DNA of 64,000 nucleotides from Owenia fusiformis (Eukaryota; Annelida; Polychaeta; Sabellida; Oweniidae): the NCBI GenBank assembly GCA_903813345.2, contig CAIIXF020000008.1:36106867-36170866 (forward strand). The letters run 5' to 3'. Under the pieces are notes generated by a model. That model was not told the origin of the DNA, did not search any database, and saw nothing but the letters and a program-made list of their open reading frames with translations. This document shows, in pieces, positions 21,995 to 33,789 of the stretch (positions are counted from its first letter, which is position 1; every line of letters begins with the position of its first letter). A program made the position numbers and the translations under genes.

Positions 21995-23400
21995 AAAAGA
22001 AACTTTGTTAATAAAACTATGACAAAGCTAACGACAGAAGAGGACAAAACAATAACAAGCCAAAAGGATATAGCTACGGAGCAAGTGGAATAAAAAACTG
22101 TATAATTCACAAAAGCCTAACATCACTGAGGACGCCAGTTCTTTCCAAAGGAAAAATCAATAAAATCTCTAGATATAGACATGAAAAACAAATATGAAGG
22201 GAAAATAACAGAAATAGAGATAAAGGGCCAAATCAAAAACCTAAAAACGAATAAGTCTCCTGGGTCAGATGGCCTCACAAATGAATTCTACAAAGCCCTG
22301 ATAGATGAAGTAATAACCTTACTTACAGCTTTAATACAGCATATCATAAGAACAAAGAAGAGGTATCATAACCCTCCTTCCAAAGAAGGACAGAGATCAT
22401 AAACAGCTAAAAAAATATTGAAGGCCACTCTCCTTACTAAACTCCGACTACAAAATAGCTACAAAATGTATAGCTGAAAGCATAGATCCCGGCCAGATTC
22501 TTTTGTAGTAGATTTAGAATCAGTAGCTCAATAATATTTCCTCAAGATGAGACACCTCAGAAAATTTCAAATTTTAAAATGACGATTCTGGAGCCATTTC
22601 TGAAAAATATGAGACAAATCATACCTCATTCGAAGGGTCTTGTTATTCTTTACCTTTTTATCACCAATGGCCGTTATTCAAGCAATACTGCGTTGATAAG
22701 AGGCCAAAACAGTGATATTTTATCGCCGGACTCTTGTCTGTCCAAATCTGAATGTTGCTCCCGTGGTTCCAGAAATGTGACGTCATCATTACAATGATAT
22801 TTGGACACACAAGAGTCCGGATTTCGTGAAAAATATTCGCCGTATTGAAAGTCAAATAACTGCATCCATAGGTTATTTACTCGAACCAAACAAGTAGAAA
22901 TAGAAAGATGAAGATCTCAGCTATAAAATAAGTGCAAAATCTGTCACGGGGAAACAGGTACCATTTTGTATAAGGAACGTTTTGAAAGGTGGTCACTTTT
23001 TTTTCGAAATTTTCCAATTTAGTGTCGTATCTTCTGTATTATTCTTTGAGCCTATGATCCTACTACAAAACGATCTGGCCAATATCTGTGGCTGAAAGGA
23101 TCAAGTAAACTTTAAAACACATCATACACGAAGACCAAACTGAGTTTATAAAAGGACGATACATAGGAGAAAACACCCGCTTAATCATAGACAATGAAGC
23201 ATCTAAAGAAGACAAACCAACCGGGACTACTAGCTTTCATTGACTTTGAAAAAGCCTTCGATACTCTAGAATGGTCCTTCATAGAAAAATTACTTTTATA
23301 CTTCGGATTTGGCCCCTTAATCATAAAATGGATTCAAACTTTTTACAAATCAATAGAAAGTTGCATCATGAACAATGGCTACTCATCAAACTACATTTAG
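21995..23400 (+). pseudogene. L1/Tx1-type LINE reverse transcriptase fragment, interrupted
   Basis: Reading frames fit a LINE RT in order: ITEIEIKGQIKNLKTNKSPG with SDGLTNEFYKAL (22205-22300), SDYKIATKCIAE (22446-22480), then after a 610-bp insertion HEDQTEFIKGRYIGENTRLI (about 23125-23190), and AFIDFEKAFDTLEWSF with FGFGPLIIKWIQTFY (23230-23350). The FIDFEKAFD segment is RT motif A. Stops and frameshifts break it, and both ends are truncated (no YADD box, no endonuclease). An inert retrotransposon relic. Confidence 0.88.
22481..23090. mobile_element. hAT-like non-autonomous element inserted in the LINE
   Basis: Flanked by the 8-bp duplication GCTGAAAG (22473-22480 and 23091-23098). Ends CATAGATCCCGGCCAGATTC and the inverse of CACAGATATTGGCCAGATCG are imperfect TIRs of about 30 bp, followed by shared TTTTGTAGTA. 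No transposase frame inside. Removing it and one duplication rejoins the LINE at IAER. Confidence 0.85.
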
Positions 23401-23677
23401 AGTATCAAGAAAGTATCATTTAGAGCAATTTATTGGGCACATTTTCTAAAAAATTCAAAAGATTCTGTTTAGTGACCTTTCCTAAGCTCCTACTTTGAGC
23501 TATTTTTCAGTAACATTTTCAGAGGGCTGAAAAAGTTATTTCATCATGTTTAAGGTCATTCTGACCATGTACATTGTGATCCTGGTCATGCAAATGATAT
23601 GTGCAACTACATGTAGTTAAACATGGTTTTGTCACTTCCTGTTTTGTCATTTCCTGTTAAGTACCACGGCACCTTAA

Positions 23678-24683
23678 GGTAACATTAAAGTTAATTAAAT
23701 GTACAAAAAATGGCAGCCATATTTTTTCGATAAAGAAACATGGTTATAAAATCTGTTAACCTATATGAGTGTATATTTTGACTGAAGAGACATGTCAAAG
23801 TGAACAAAATTTTAACGTGTTTTAAATAACTATGAATTGTAGGTGAATGGGTCCCTAAAGCTAACATGAAAACTGTGAAGTTAGGTTAATTTTTGAAAAC
23901 TTCAAGGAGTAGGCCTAGAGGTGCTTCACTGTCACATTTGTAACATTCCCAAATTTCCACAAATCATCTTACCTTACCATGGAACATCAAAGGAGCATGA
24001 AAACGTGAACTTCTTGCATTGCTAGAGCATAATGAAGCTCAAACATTGTGAATTCTAAATTTGAGCCATGTCCACCATTTTGTTTGCTGAGACTTTTTTT
24101 TAGTCCAGAGTAATTCTCATTCATGTATCCATTGTTCATTTATAGAGCCTCGATCATGTATCTATCATGATAATTATACTGTAATAGATAAAATATACTA
24201 GTGATAATCCATGCCACTTGGTAAAGTCACAAAACCTGTATGAGGATAAATCAGGAAGTCTACAAATACTGTAGTTCCGGCAAACAAAATGGTGGATGAT
24301 GAAATATTTATAAGAAACTATTGTTTGAGCTTTATACTCTAACAATACAAGAAGTGTATGTTTTCATGCTCCTTCGCAGTTCCTTGGTAAGGTAAGATGA
24401 TTTGTGAAAATTTGGGATTCTTGCAAATGTGTGACTTTTGCAAGGCTACTCCTTGAAACTTTCAAAAATTAGCCTCACTTCACGGTCTTCATGCTATCTT
24501 TGAGGACCCATGCACCTCCAATTCATAGTTATGAAAAATGCGTTTTAATGTGACATTTCCTTTTACATATCTCTTTAGTCAGGAAATGCATTCACATATA
24601 AAACAACTGATACAAAATCTTGTGACTTTATCAAGAAATATGGCTGCCATTCTTTTATACTTTTGATTAACTTTTACTTTACC
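23678..24683. mobile_element. TTAA-flanked foldback element, copy 1
   Basis: Flanked by TTAA (23674-23677, 24684-24687) with terminal GGTAA...TTACC. The two arms of about 480 bp are reverse complements around a centre near 24170 (TCTATCATGATA). Shared inner words include AAAATGGCAGCCAT, CATGAAAAC and CAAACAAAATGGTGG. TTAA duplication suggests piggyBac or Kolobok mobilisation. A related copy is at 45310-46355. No coding capacity. Confidence 0.83.
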
Positions 24684-25038
24684 TTAAGCCTAAATACCCA
24701 ATCAGGTTTCCATACAAAATATTTCATTAGTTCAAGAAAAAATGTAGATGGATGACTGTCAATTTATAATAAATCAAATCCCCTCTCCGATGGACTGTAC
24801 GTTCACAGACTACCCCAAAAAATAATCTATTTTTTGAACGAGAATATTCTGCGCGTTTTCACCCCCTGATACTAGTACACAAATCTAAGTGATTACAACA
24901 AACATGACATAGCATAATATATGACTATAGATATGTTGTTTAGAAATCTGACCTACCTATCTAAAATACTCCGCCACGATAATGTTTCCACATTCCAAAG
25001 TTGAGTAAAATAGTCTCACACATACATATACGAGTATA

Positions 25039-25960
25039 CAGGGTGTTACAGAAGTAACGTCAAAGATATTGCCATTTCAATACTACTGGACCAATCTTGA
25101 AACTTGGTACAGATCTTCCCCCAAACATTATTGAGTGTGTTCTCTAAAAATAAAGATTCTCCCGTTTGATTGATTGATTTTATGGTAACTTTGGTAAGTT
25201 TTAAAAACTTTATTTCATCAAAATTATGAACATTCAATAACGCAGATGCGAGTAGGTAGTTACCAGTTTCGCCACCAGGTGGCTCGTTCGGGTCAGATAA
25301 CATGGCGGGTATAGTAGAAAGGTACCTTTAACTTAAATTACATCTGTTTTAGTGGTTCAATTTTTATATAACCCTTATGTATATAATAGTTATGCAAATT
25401 AAAATATGTCCAGTAAAGGAAAATATTATCTGTCCAATACAAGAAAAGATATTTCACTTTTTGTGACTTTGTAACATGGGGTCTATGAGGAATCAACCCG
25501 AGCTAGAAGTCAACTCATCCAGTGTACTGGTTGTCTGGATGGCCTTGTGAACTTTGGCGCGTTATCCCAGTTAAATCTATTCACACGTCCCGGTCATATA
25601 TTTGCTATTATGATGCTTGGTGACTCAGGAAATAATACAATCAACTAAAATAGTGTGCTTGACATCATATATGATACTACATTGATGTTCAAATTAAAAA
25701 TATTTTGAAAAAGTATTGATATTTATTTAAGTTTTCAAGTTGAGAAGAGTTATATTTCTTTCGCAAAATTTAATTTGCCCTGGGTGGCGTCACATCGGGT
25801 TGCCATAGTAACCATAAAATGGACCAATCAAATAGTAGAAGCTTTATCTTTTAGACATCAACTCAGTAATGTTTGGAAAATACCTGTACCAAGTTTCAAG
25901 ATGATTAGCCAAATAGTATTGAAATGGCAACACATTTGACGTTACTTCTGGATCACCCTG
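25039..25960. mobile_element. Mariner/IS630-like element, 922 bp
   Basis: TA flanks (25037-25038, 25961-25962). Ends CAGGGTGTTACAGAAGTAAC and GTTACTTCTGGATCACCCTG are inverted, with arm similarity of about 160 bp (TTTCAATACTACTGGACCAA / ATAGTATTGAAATGGCAA region). No transposase frame. Related in terminus and in the GTTGCCATAGTAACCATAA inner motif to the element at 18799-19745. Confidence 0.8.
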
Positions 25961-26087
25961 TACATATCACAAATCCATGCAATTATTCATGCAATCAAGT
26001 TCCAGTGAGAAATTAGTTATATGGTATGTAATTAACTAATTACCTTATAATTCAGCCAATTTGACAATAACAGCGCATAATAGTAAC

Positions 26088-26966
26088 ACCCCAGTCACAT
26101 TTGTCGCACGGAGGCCGTGCGTTGACCGCAGATCAATTAATTCAGTGTATTTCTGCGGCGAGCGTAGGAAAACTACGCTCGCAATGCGGCCTCCGTACGG
26201 CGTATCCAGTTTTTTACAGGCCGCAGGGTCGCCGTAGAAATTATAACTCGGAGTTATAATATTTGTTCATTTCTGAGGTCTCCGTAGAAATCAACTGGCT
26301 CAACAAGATTGAATCATTATTTGTCAATGTTTCACGATCACTTTTCATTTGATATTACATCCTAGCACTATGAATAACATTTATAAATTGTCCCGATGTA
26401 AATAAAATGAAAAAAGTATTATTTATCAACAGAAATTTAAAATTCACCGTGCGGCTGCCGTGGGAAATGTGACTGCAAAAGTATGAGAGCGTACCCTTTG
26501 CATTCGTTTGACTTCACTTCTTAAAAGAGAGCTCCGTCTTCACTCTTTCAAACTAAAATAAACCTGTGAACTCACCGCGCCAATCAGTGTTCATCGGCCA
26601 AATTTGACCGACCTTCTATATATGGTCATTCCTTCTGACGTCAGCGTTGAGCCCGGAATTGACCAATGACATGCACATATTTAATAAGCACGCATTTGGC
26701 GTATGTTTCTTCAAGCTCGCTGATTGATGGAAGAAAGGTCAGCGCGTAGGTCAGAAGTGATTTATTTAATACCCAAACTGTCACCGGTACCCGTCGTGGG
26801 GGCGGGGCTACTAAACTGTAATATGGTCTCTACTAGGCAGAGTGTAGTTTAACTAGACTCTGCGCGCAGGGTAATGAGAGCGCAGAAATTCCACGGCGAG
26901 CGTAGAAATGTTACTGGCCGCAGAAATGATAGACCGCAAGGTCGCCGTTTGAAATGTGACCCCAGG
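26088..26966. mobile_element. TIR element (ACCCCAGTCACATTT ends), copy 2, interrupted
   Basis: Begins ACCCCAGTCACATTTGTCGC and runs in reverse orientation to copy 1 at 20272-20735, with shared GC-rich palindromes and the TCAACTGGCTCAACAAGATT core. Its far arm (26883-26966) is separated by the 382-bp insertion at 26492-26873. Confidence 0.8.
26492..26873. mobile_element. Mutator-like MITE, 382 bp, 9-bp target duplication
   Basis: Flanked by ATGAGAGCG at 26483-26491 and 26874-26882. Ends TACCCTTTGCATTCGTTTGA and the inverse of TACCCTGCGCGCAGAGTCTA share TACCCT. A 70-bp relative with both end types occurs at 53135-53204. A nine-base duplication fits Mutator-like elements; this is an inference from length only. 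Confidence 0.75.
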
Positions 26967-27114
26967 TTGTTTTCTATTAAAATAATACCAACCGCAAGCA
27001 GATTCGACTATTTTTTCCAGATATATGAATGATAACAATGATTAAAGTTATCCACTCCCTTTCTGCAATTAGATGTTTTCCTGGGATATTGACTAAAATT
27101 GGAACCTATCAGCC

Positions 27115-28112
27115 TATGGCTAGATGTGTTGGGAGGTGTCTAGTTTGAGCTGGGGAAGTATTACATTGCTAAATGAGCTATATCTGGAAAGCAAATTTTT
27201 CCCAGAATCAATTTTTGTAATTTAGAAAAATAATCAATTAATATCTCTAATTTATGTGCATATTTAAATAACACGGGGTAGATTTTTGCGAAAAAATGCT
27301 TATTCGACATTTTTGGGAAATAGTACAGTCCATCGTGACATTAAACTTTGTCAAAGGATAGAACAATTCACGTGTTATCAATTACATGAACTAATTGTAA
27401 TCATTATTATTGCTTCTGAATGTTAACAGAGAAATATTTAGTATGGAGGATACAGAAAAATTTGTAATTTTCTCCAATTTTTGTTCTACCCTGGGGAATA
27501 TTCATCAAAGAAAACCAAAACAATACATATTTCCAATTATAGGTCTCCCAATTGATAAATGATCTCTCTGTACACTGCATTTGATTACTTAGGGTTAAGG
27601 CAAGGTTAGGGTTAGGGGTTAGGGTTAGGGTTAGGCTTGGGCTCAGGGTTAGGCTATATAGTTAGGGTTAGAGGTAGTGTTGGGGTTAAGGTTAGGCTCT
27701 GGCTTAGGGTTAGGCTATAGTTAGGGTTAGGGTAGTGTTGGGGTTAGGGTTAGGTCATAGCCAATGATTTAGCCTTCCAGAGCAAACTTTGTGAAAATTC
27801 CAATAAAAATCATGGAAACAGTGGAGAAATATGACCAAACTAACAAAAAGTTGACTCCTGGTTGGAGCCTATGACGGATGTGTTGGGAGATGTCTAGTTT
27901 GAGCTGGGGAGGTATTACAGAGCTGAATGATCTATATCTGGAAATCACATTTTGCCTAGAATCAATTTTTTGTGATTTAGAAAAATAATCAATAAATTTC
28001 TCTAATTTATGCACATATTTAATAATACGGGGGTAAATTTTGGCGAAAAATGCTTATTCGGCACTTTTTGGGAATAGCATGGACCATTGAGACATGAAAC
28101 TTTGTCAAACAC
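27115..28112. repeat. Direct duplication flanking telomere-like repeats
   Basis: The segment 27115-27352 (GATGTGTTGGGAGGTGTCTA ... AACTTTGTCAAA) is repeated in the same orientation at 27868-28112 at roughly 80-85% identity. Between them lies the degenerate GGGTTA array. Confidence 0.85.
27588..27758. repeat. Interstitial telomere-like (TTAGGG)n array
   Basis: About 170 bp of degenerate GGGTTAGGGTTAGGG units mixed with GGTAGTGTTGGGGTTA and GGCTATAGTTAG variants, with a roughly 80-bp higher-order repetition. TTAGGG is the usual metazoan telomere unit, so this is an internal telomeric remnant or a simple repeat expansion. Confidence 0.85.
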
Positions 28113-28960
28113 AGAGCTAAATTAATGAAAGTTCCAATAATGGAAATAGTTGAGAAATATGACCAAATTAAAAAAAGTGGTACTCCAAAATGGGTGGTAA
28201 TAGGGTTAACCCAACTAATTGTTATAACATACGTATTCCCATACAAACGATCTGTCTTCCAGAGAAAACTAAGATTTGTGGACATGTTTTGCTATCATTC
28301 CGTCATACCCCAGTTTGTCCTCTGTCAGTCAAAAACGTTTGAAAACTCCCCACGAAAATCAAAAGATCTCACCTGTTGAAGACGCCATCTATAGAAAATG
28401 TCCAAAAATGTCATTCTGATTTTGACAGATGGAGGCAGGTCAAAAAGGTCACATTTTTAAAAGAAAATGCACCTTAATCACATCAAATCATGTCTTAGAG
28501 TTGGTTCATGCATACACTTTTTCATTTATGTACTTATCAAAATCAAACCACTGATGATGCTAATGTAATTACAATAATTGTTTTTGTAATGCCATATATG
28601 CGTCTTCCCACTCGCCGGAAGGATCGATAGTTTGTGTGTCTCCTAGTAAAGAGTATCCCACTGATCTTTTTTATACAAGTTCCCGGGCCTATGGACGGAA
28701 GAACGTAGGGTTTTACCACATCTCTACTAGACTCATACATGTAGCTAGACTCACAATAAGTCCACGAGACAATGAGAACTGTTTTTAGTGCGTTTTATGT
28801 AAATTTACAATGTTTAAGTGACTACATTGACTATCTCAAACGTATCAGTGTTATTTAGAAAGACTACCTCTCGTCTCCATCAGTTTTGTAACCAGAAGTT
28901 CAAAATGAAATAACTTATTAAGCCTAAATTTTGGCAATTTTAAAAAGTTGTTTATTTGTT
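28113..28960. other. Gene-free stretch
   Basis: No exon or recognised element. Short open frames here are shadows of AT-rich DNA. Confidence 0.4.
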
Positions 28961-28963
28961 GTA

Positions 28964-29262
28964 AAGGACAAGTCTCGGTTTGGAGAACAGTCTTCTGGGC
29001 AAATCATTTTTTATGAAAAATATAGAAATAGTTTACAAGATGTAAAAAAGTGTCCGAAGCAGGCGTAACGTGCAGTAGACCGATTCAATAAAAGACAAAT
29101 CTCGATTTGGAGAAAGCAGTGAACTGAGCTAATAATTTTTTTATGAAAAATATAGAAATACCACCCAAATTAAATCATGGCTATTCAAAAGAGGACATTT
29201 AAATCTACAACATGTAAAAATATCAAAATTGTCCAAAGCAGGCGTAACGTCAGTAGACTGAT
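28964..29262. repeat. Two-copy diverged tandem repeat
   Basis: The unit AAAGGACAAGTCTCGGTTTG...TTTTTATGAAAAATATAGAA...GTCCGAAGCAGGCGTAACGT...CAGTAGACCGAT is repeated from about 29091 with a small insertion. Confidence 0.7.
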
Positions 29263-29273
29263 GAACTTCGTTT

Positions 29274-29808
29274 TCAGAACCGAGGCTTAATTCACGGACG
29301 TCAAGTAAGTTTCTGGCGAAAGCCGGAGCATACATGTAGATTATTTAAGAGGACTGGAAACAAGAGTGACCTACCTTTTTATTTCCCGAATCTCGCCTGA
29401 AATTAGCTCATCTTGGTGACTGTAACCATATATCTGTATTAATAGAGCCTCTTTATATCGCATCTGCCTCAATTTTAAAGTTTTATTGGTATTTTTAATA
29501 TGATTTCACTGTTTTTGTGGACGATTCAGCCAAGCAAATGGCAGCTGACCTGTTCAAAGAACTTTTAGTACTAATTATCGCAAATGTCAATAATTTTGGA
29601 AACAATATTATACTTTAAATAGATTACTAAGCATCTAAGGTAAGAAAAACTAGATGAACAACTGAGTCAATAGTGATAAATAGGCCAACACGAGTTGGCA
29701 GATTTGAAATAGACTGCCATCTTGTTTCCAGTCCTCTTTATAATCTATGCTCCAGCTTTCGCCATAAACTTACTCGACGTCCGTGGCTTGATTAGTCTTT
29801 TCCGAACT
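29274..29808. mobile_element. Inverted-repeat MITE, ~535 bp
   Basis: The left arm 29274-29375 (TCACGGACGTCAAGTAAGTT, GGCGAAAGCCGGAGCATA, GAGGACTGGAAACAAGA) is mirrored at 29705-29808. The centre is AT-rich with no coding frame. Target duplication not clear. Confidence 0.75.
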
Positions 29809-30307
29809 TTTGTAATTGAGGAAAAAATTAAGATTTGGATATAAATGACGGGCTTTGATATGCTTTTTTGATCACTGTAATATTTTTAATGGATTGATAA
29901 GTACCCGATCTTTCTTTGAACATTTTGAACAAGCCACATCGTAGTTTATTCCCGCGAGGTGAGGTAATTCATATCACTATCAATCATGAGAAATAGGTCG
30001 ACCGTATACCGCCATCTATTTATTCAAAAGTGGTTAAAATGACTTTGTGAAAGCGTACTAGTAGGTTAATAGAGTTTCTGAACATATTTACATTTTTGTC
30101 TCTTCGATACAAAAGAAGCTCTGAATAGTATTCAATTGATTGTGTGGGGATGAGTTGTGGGAAGTGACATGTTATTTTTCGTTCCTTTTAAAAAAAATAT
30201 GAATGGTGCCTTTTTAATCATTATGATACATTACGATGATTTTAAAAAAACATCAATTAATCACATTCATAGCAGTTCTAGACATCAGAGGTCATCAAAA
30301 TGTATTG

Positions 30308-30561
30308 CAGTGGCGGATCCAGGGGGGTGGCAGAAGAAAACATTGGGCCCGAAAAAAATTGGGCCTTTTTTGGCCTTATGGCCCCAAAAAGTGGGGCTTT
30401 TGGTCATTACTGGGCCCCTTATTTCAGGCCAAATTTTGAAGAAAACGGGCCTCAAATTTCAAAATTTGGGCACACTTTTCGGTTTTAGGGGCCAAAAGTT
30501 TTTTTCTCTGACCTGAAATTTGCCCCCCCCCCCCCCTTGTTGGTTCCCAGATTCGCCCCTG
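30308..30561. mobile_element. hAT-like MITE (CAGTGGCGGATCC ends)
   Basis: Begins CAGTGGCGGATCCAGGGGGG and ends AGATTCGCCCCTG, with TGTATTG on both sides. The inside is filled with GGGCC/GGCCC words and a C13 run. CAGTGGCGGAT-type termini are common in hAT MITEs; no transposase. Confidence 0.65.
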
Positions 30562-31607
30562 TATTGGTACATTGTCAAATTCCTTTGAGAAAGGCCAGGC
30601 GTCTCGCGAACTATTTGATCGTAAACGCTAAAATCTTCTGATGTGACGTTGAGAGACGATTATGCCAAAAAGGTCGTGAAGATTTTGAAATGCCTTCAAC
30701 TCGTGAAATCACACCAGATGCTCCATTTTGAAACCGTTAATGAATCCGTTTTCGTATAAACAGTGAGTTCCACCACAGTGTAATTGCTTGGTTTGTAAAT
30801 TTATATTGTTTTGACAAGGTACCATGTTGATGTAACATGTTGATGACGTTTTTGACCAATTTGAAGAGTTCCACCACAGTGACTCAACAAAATTTTGCTA
30901 AATGTCATGAATCTAGTTTATTGATACTTCAATATTCGAAATATAAAACAATGCATCAAACTTCAATTGATATAACACGAATACAAAGCATCGATAAGAT
31001 AACTAACATGGCAAGTTTTACATTTGTAAGTTTGAATTATCTTTCAGGTCAAGTTCCATTCAATAGTCATGTTACTCAAGCAATTTCAGATAAAATTTCT
31101 AAAATTATCATGAACAATAACTGATTGTTTTCCATTCAACCTATGAACAGTGGATATAAAGACTCACTATTTATTCGCAAGCAAATGGACCCTAAATTAA
31201 CATTTAAAAACCTGGATTTAATTGGCAGCAGTGGAGACTGGGAGCGCACCGACGAATGTCCCTCCATTTTGGCGCTGGACTCGCAGTCTGAACACCGTGG
31301 TAATAATGCTAAATTTAGGCCCCAACTTTTAATCTTGAATCACTGTCAAATTGTTCGTAGTGTAGCAGTTTATATAAATATTTTGGGCAAATTTTTCCTT
31401 CAAATGTTTGTGTATAGTGCCAGGACTAAAGTTTTGCGATGCAGTGTGTATACTTTATTTTTATGAGAAAAGAGTATGGTATACTACTTTGTGTTACTGA
31501 AATATATAATACTTCAACTTGACCAATGCCTTACTTCCCTTTTTGATTCGATAAATAAATGTTTCTTGAAGAAAAGTCAATTTAGAATATAATTAATGCA
31601 TCGAATA
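30562..31607. other. Gene-free stretch
   Basis: No supported gene. GAGTTCCACCACAGTG occurs twice (30765-30780, 30866-30881). Open frames at 30837-31124 and 31125-31466 have no splice context and biased AT-rich composition. Confidence 0.4.
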
Positions 31608-31863
31608 CAGGGTGGGCCGAAAAAATGATTCATTATATGATACATTGTAAAGGTAGTCAAATCTCTCTCTGTTGCATCGCAGATGTCTCTCCAGAATGAT
31701 AGAGATGGAGAGGACGTGACTTACCACGATGCATTAAAACTAGATTTCATGGAGAAACAAGAAGTTTCAGGTGACAAGCTCAACTAAATGCACATTTATA
31801 CACAAAAGTTCATACTCTTGAAATTAAGGGGGGAGGGGCTTATTATATATATTTGACATCCTG
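31608..31863. mobile_element. Mariner-like MITE, 256 bp
   Basis: TA flanks (31606-31607, 31864-31865), start CAGGGTGGGCCGAAAAAATG and end GACATCCTG. Shares the terminus of the 2-kb element at 5820-7820 but the right end has one change (CATCCTG for CACCCTG). Confidence 0.6.
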
Positions 31864-31865
31864 TA

Positions 31866-33052
31866 TATGTTAAATCATTACGTGTATTATATATCATTTT
31901 AAAGATGACCCTTTATACATAGGTTTTAGAGTGGATATCTGTCTAAATGGCGCTTAAAACATAATCAGGAATTTAAAGGATTGGGAAACTTTATGAGGTT
32001 CTCATGTATTTTGTGGTGAATAAGTGATAGCTCGTAAATTCAAAAAAATCCTCACTTAGAATTTTTAACTAGACGCAATGGCGTATTGCCGTACATTACA
32101 GCTACGGCTACGCCACTGTAAAATGGTGACTTAATAATACATAGACAACATAAACAACATGTTTCATTTAATATTCTACGTTCCATTATAACCATGCCAA
32201 CCCATGTCGAGAAAACCCAGAACGAGATCTTTAAGTTTTTTAGAGTGGATCTCTGTCAAGATGGCGGTTAAAACGGAATTTAACGAAGTCCTCCGGAATT
32301 TTACGACGTGTTGTCTCATCCGGGTAATTTTATTCAACTACCAGGATGATTTAGAAATTTTGGATCATGAATCATATCCATTAGATGATTTGAAATGTGA
32401 GACGCCTGCGCTGTTTTCGACAATCATGTATTGGATCGATTAAAACTTAAGCTTCCAACAAAATTTCTGTTGAAGAATGATTTGTTTAGCCATTCCAGAA
32501 GTGATTTGTTTGTCTGAGATTAAGCAGCTACATTGGTAATGTATTTCCTGGTAAAATGGCACACTCCGACGCTTCAATTTACCAAATTAAATGTTTCCAC
32601 CTCGTGACATGAGTGAAATTCGAACAATTGGAAATCACTACTTAGATCAAACGCTTCTTTTTTGAAAATGTCTCAAAATAATGATTAAGCCAAGACAATA
32701 ATATTTGATTTGTTTGATCATTGAACAATTTTCAAGCTCTATTTGGGATCTTTATCAATCAGTTCTATATATAGGTTTTTATAATGACCATATTTTATAG
32801 TTAAAATTCACTATATAGTCATAAGATGATCGAATTAGTTTTGTATAACATCATTTACACGAAATTTTGATTGTAATTGATATATACCGTATATGGGATC
32901 ATGAACTCAGCATTTACAATAAACATGTTTTACAGTCAAATACTCAAAACTCACTTGATATTTTATAGTCATAAGATAGATTAGTTAGTAGTTACTTGTA
33001 ATTGTCATACATTTGATAAATCTTCATCAACACTAGATATAGTACGAGGGTT
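31866..33052. other. Gene-free stretch with a short direct repeat
   Basis: TTTAGAGTGGATATCTGTCT (about 31924) recurs as TTTAGAGTGGATCTCTGTCA (about 32239), each followed by ATGGCG-TTAAAAC, indicating an old duplication. No supported coding exon. Confidence 0.45.
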
Positions 33053-33054
33053 GT

Positions 33055-33664
33055 CCCATAAGTCCTGTACTAATTGTTATAAGACCAAGAGTTTTTAGGC
33101 TGAAATTTCATCAGTATTATCTTTGGGAATTTTCTGATCAATGTAGATAATTTAAAAATACAATGTGTAACATAAAAGTTATGCATGTCCGAACTTGCAT
33201 GGTGCAGGGTACCCGGGGCACATTCTTTTCTCCTAAAAACGTCACAATTAATATTAAGACACTATTTTCAAAGCTGTGACCCACCTTCAAATTTGTTGTA
33301 TTGTTACAAGTGATACTGTGAAAATGAGTATTGTGACATCACACAATAATCATAAATTGATAGAAGAGATATATTGAGGTTTGTATCAGTTGAAAGCAAG
33401 TTTTTATCTCCTCAATGGCAGCGCAATTGCAAACAAACTAGAAATATTGTCTTAATTTTTGAGACGAAAAGAATATGTCCCAGGTACCCTGTATCATGCA
33501 ATTTCGGACACTCATAACTTTTTTGTTACATTATATTTTAATTTGAAATTATATACACTGATCAGATAAAAATTCCTAAAGATAATGCTGAAAGATCAGC
33601 CTTTAATAATTAAAACCCTTAGTTTTATAAACTAATTTAAAGGACTTATGGGACATGGGACTCG
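33055..33664. mobile_element. TA-flanked TIR element, 610 bp, ~200-bp arms
   Basis: Ends CGAGGGTTGTCCCATAAGTC and the inverse of CGAGTCCCATGTCCCATAAG, with TA on each side. Arms share GTTATG..TGTCCGAA.TTGCATG and CAGGGTACC. Mariner-like by TA duplication and terminus. No coding frame. Confidence 0.8.
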
Positions 33665-33718
33665 TATATGGGATCACGTCTTATATTTAGTTCATATTTA
33701 GGCTACATTTTTTTAGAC

Positions 33719-33787
33719 GTGGATCCACGGCTCTAGTGACTTATTTGACTATCGGAGTTTTGATAGGGTCACTAGAGCCGTGGATGC
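33719..33787. repeat. Strong hairpin
   Basis: GTGGATCCACGGCTCTAGTG is mirrored by CACTAGAGCCGTGGATGCAC with a loop of about 25 bases. The stem is long enough to be a small MITE. Confidence 0.75.
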
Positions 33788-33789
33788 AC

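Noticed and set aside
25046-25303. Transposase frame in the 922-bp element
   Set aside because: Short, without DDE motifs, and formed largely by the terminal inverted repeat.
28019-28379. Overlapping frames on both strands near 28.1 kb
   Set aside because: Part of the duplicated segment flanking the telomere-like array; the other copy does not preserve the frames.
30157-30516. A 119-aa protein rich in GP and K
   Set aside because: It overlaps a hAT-like MITE with GGGCC repeats; overlapping frames are equally open.
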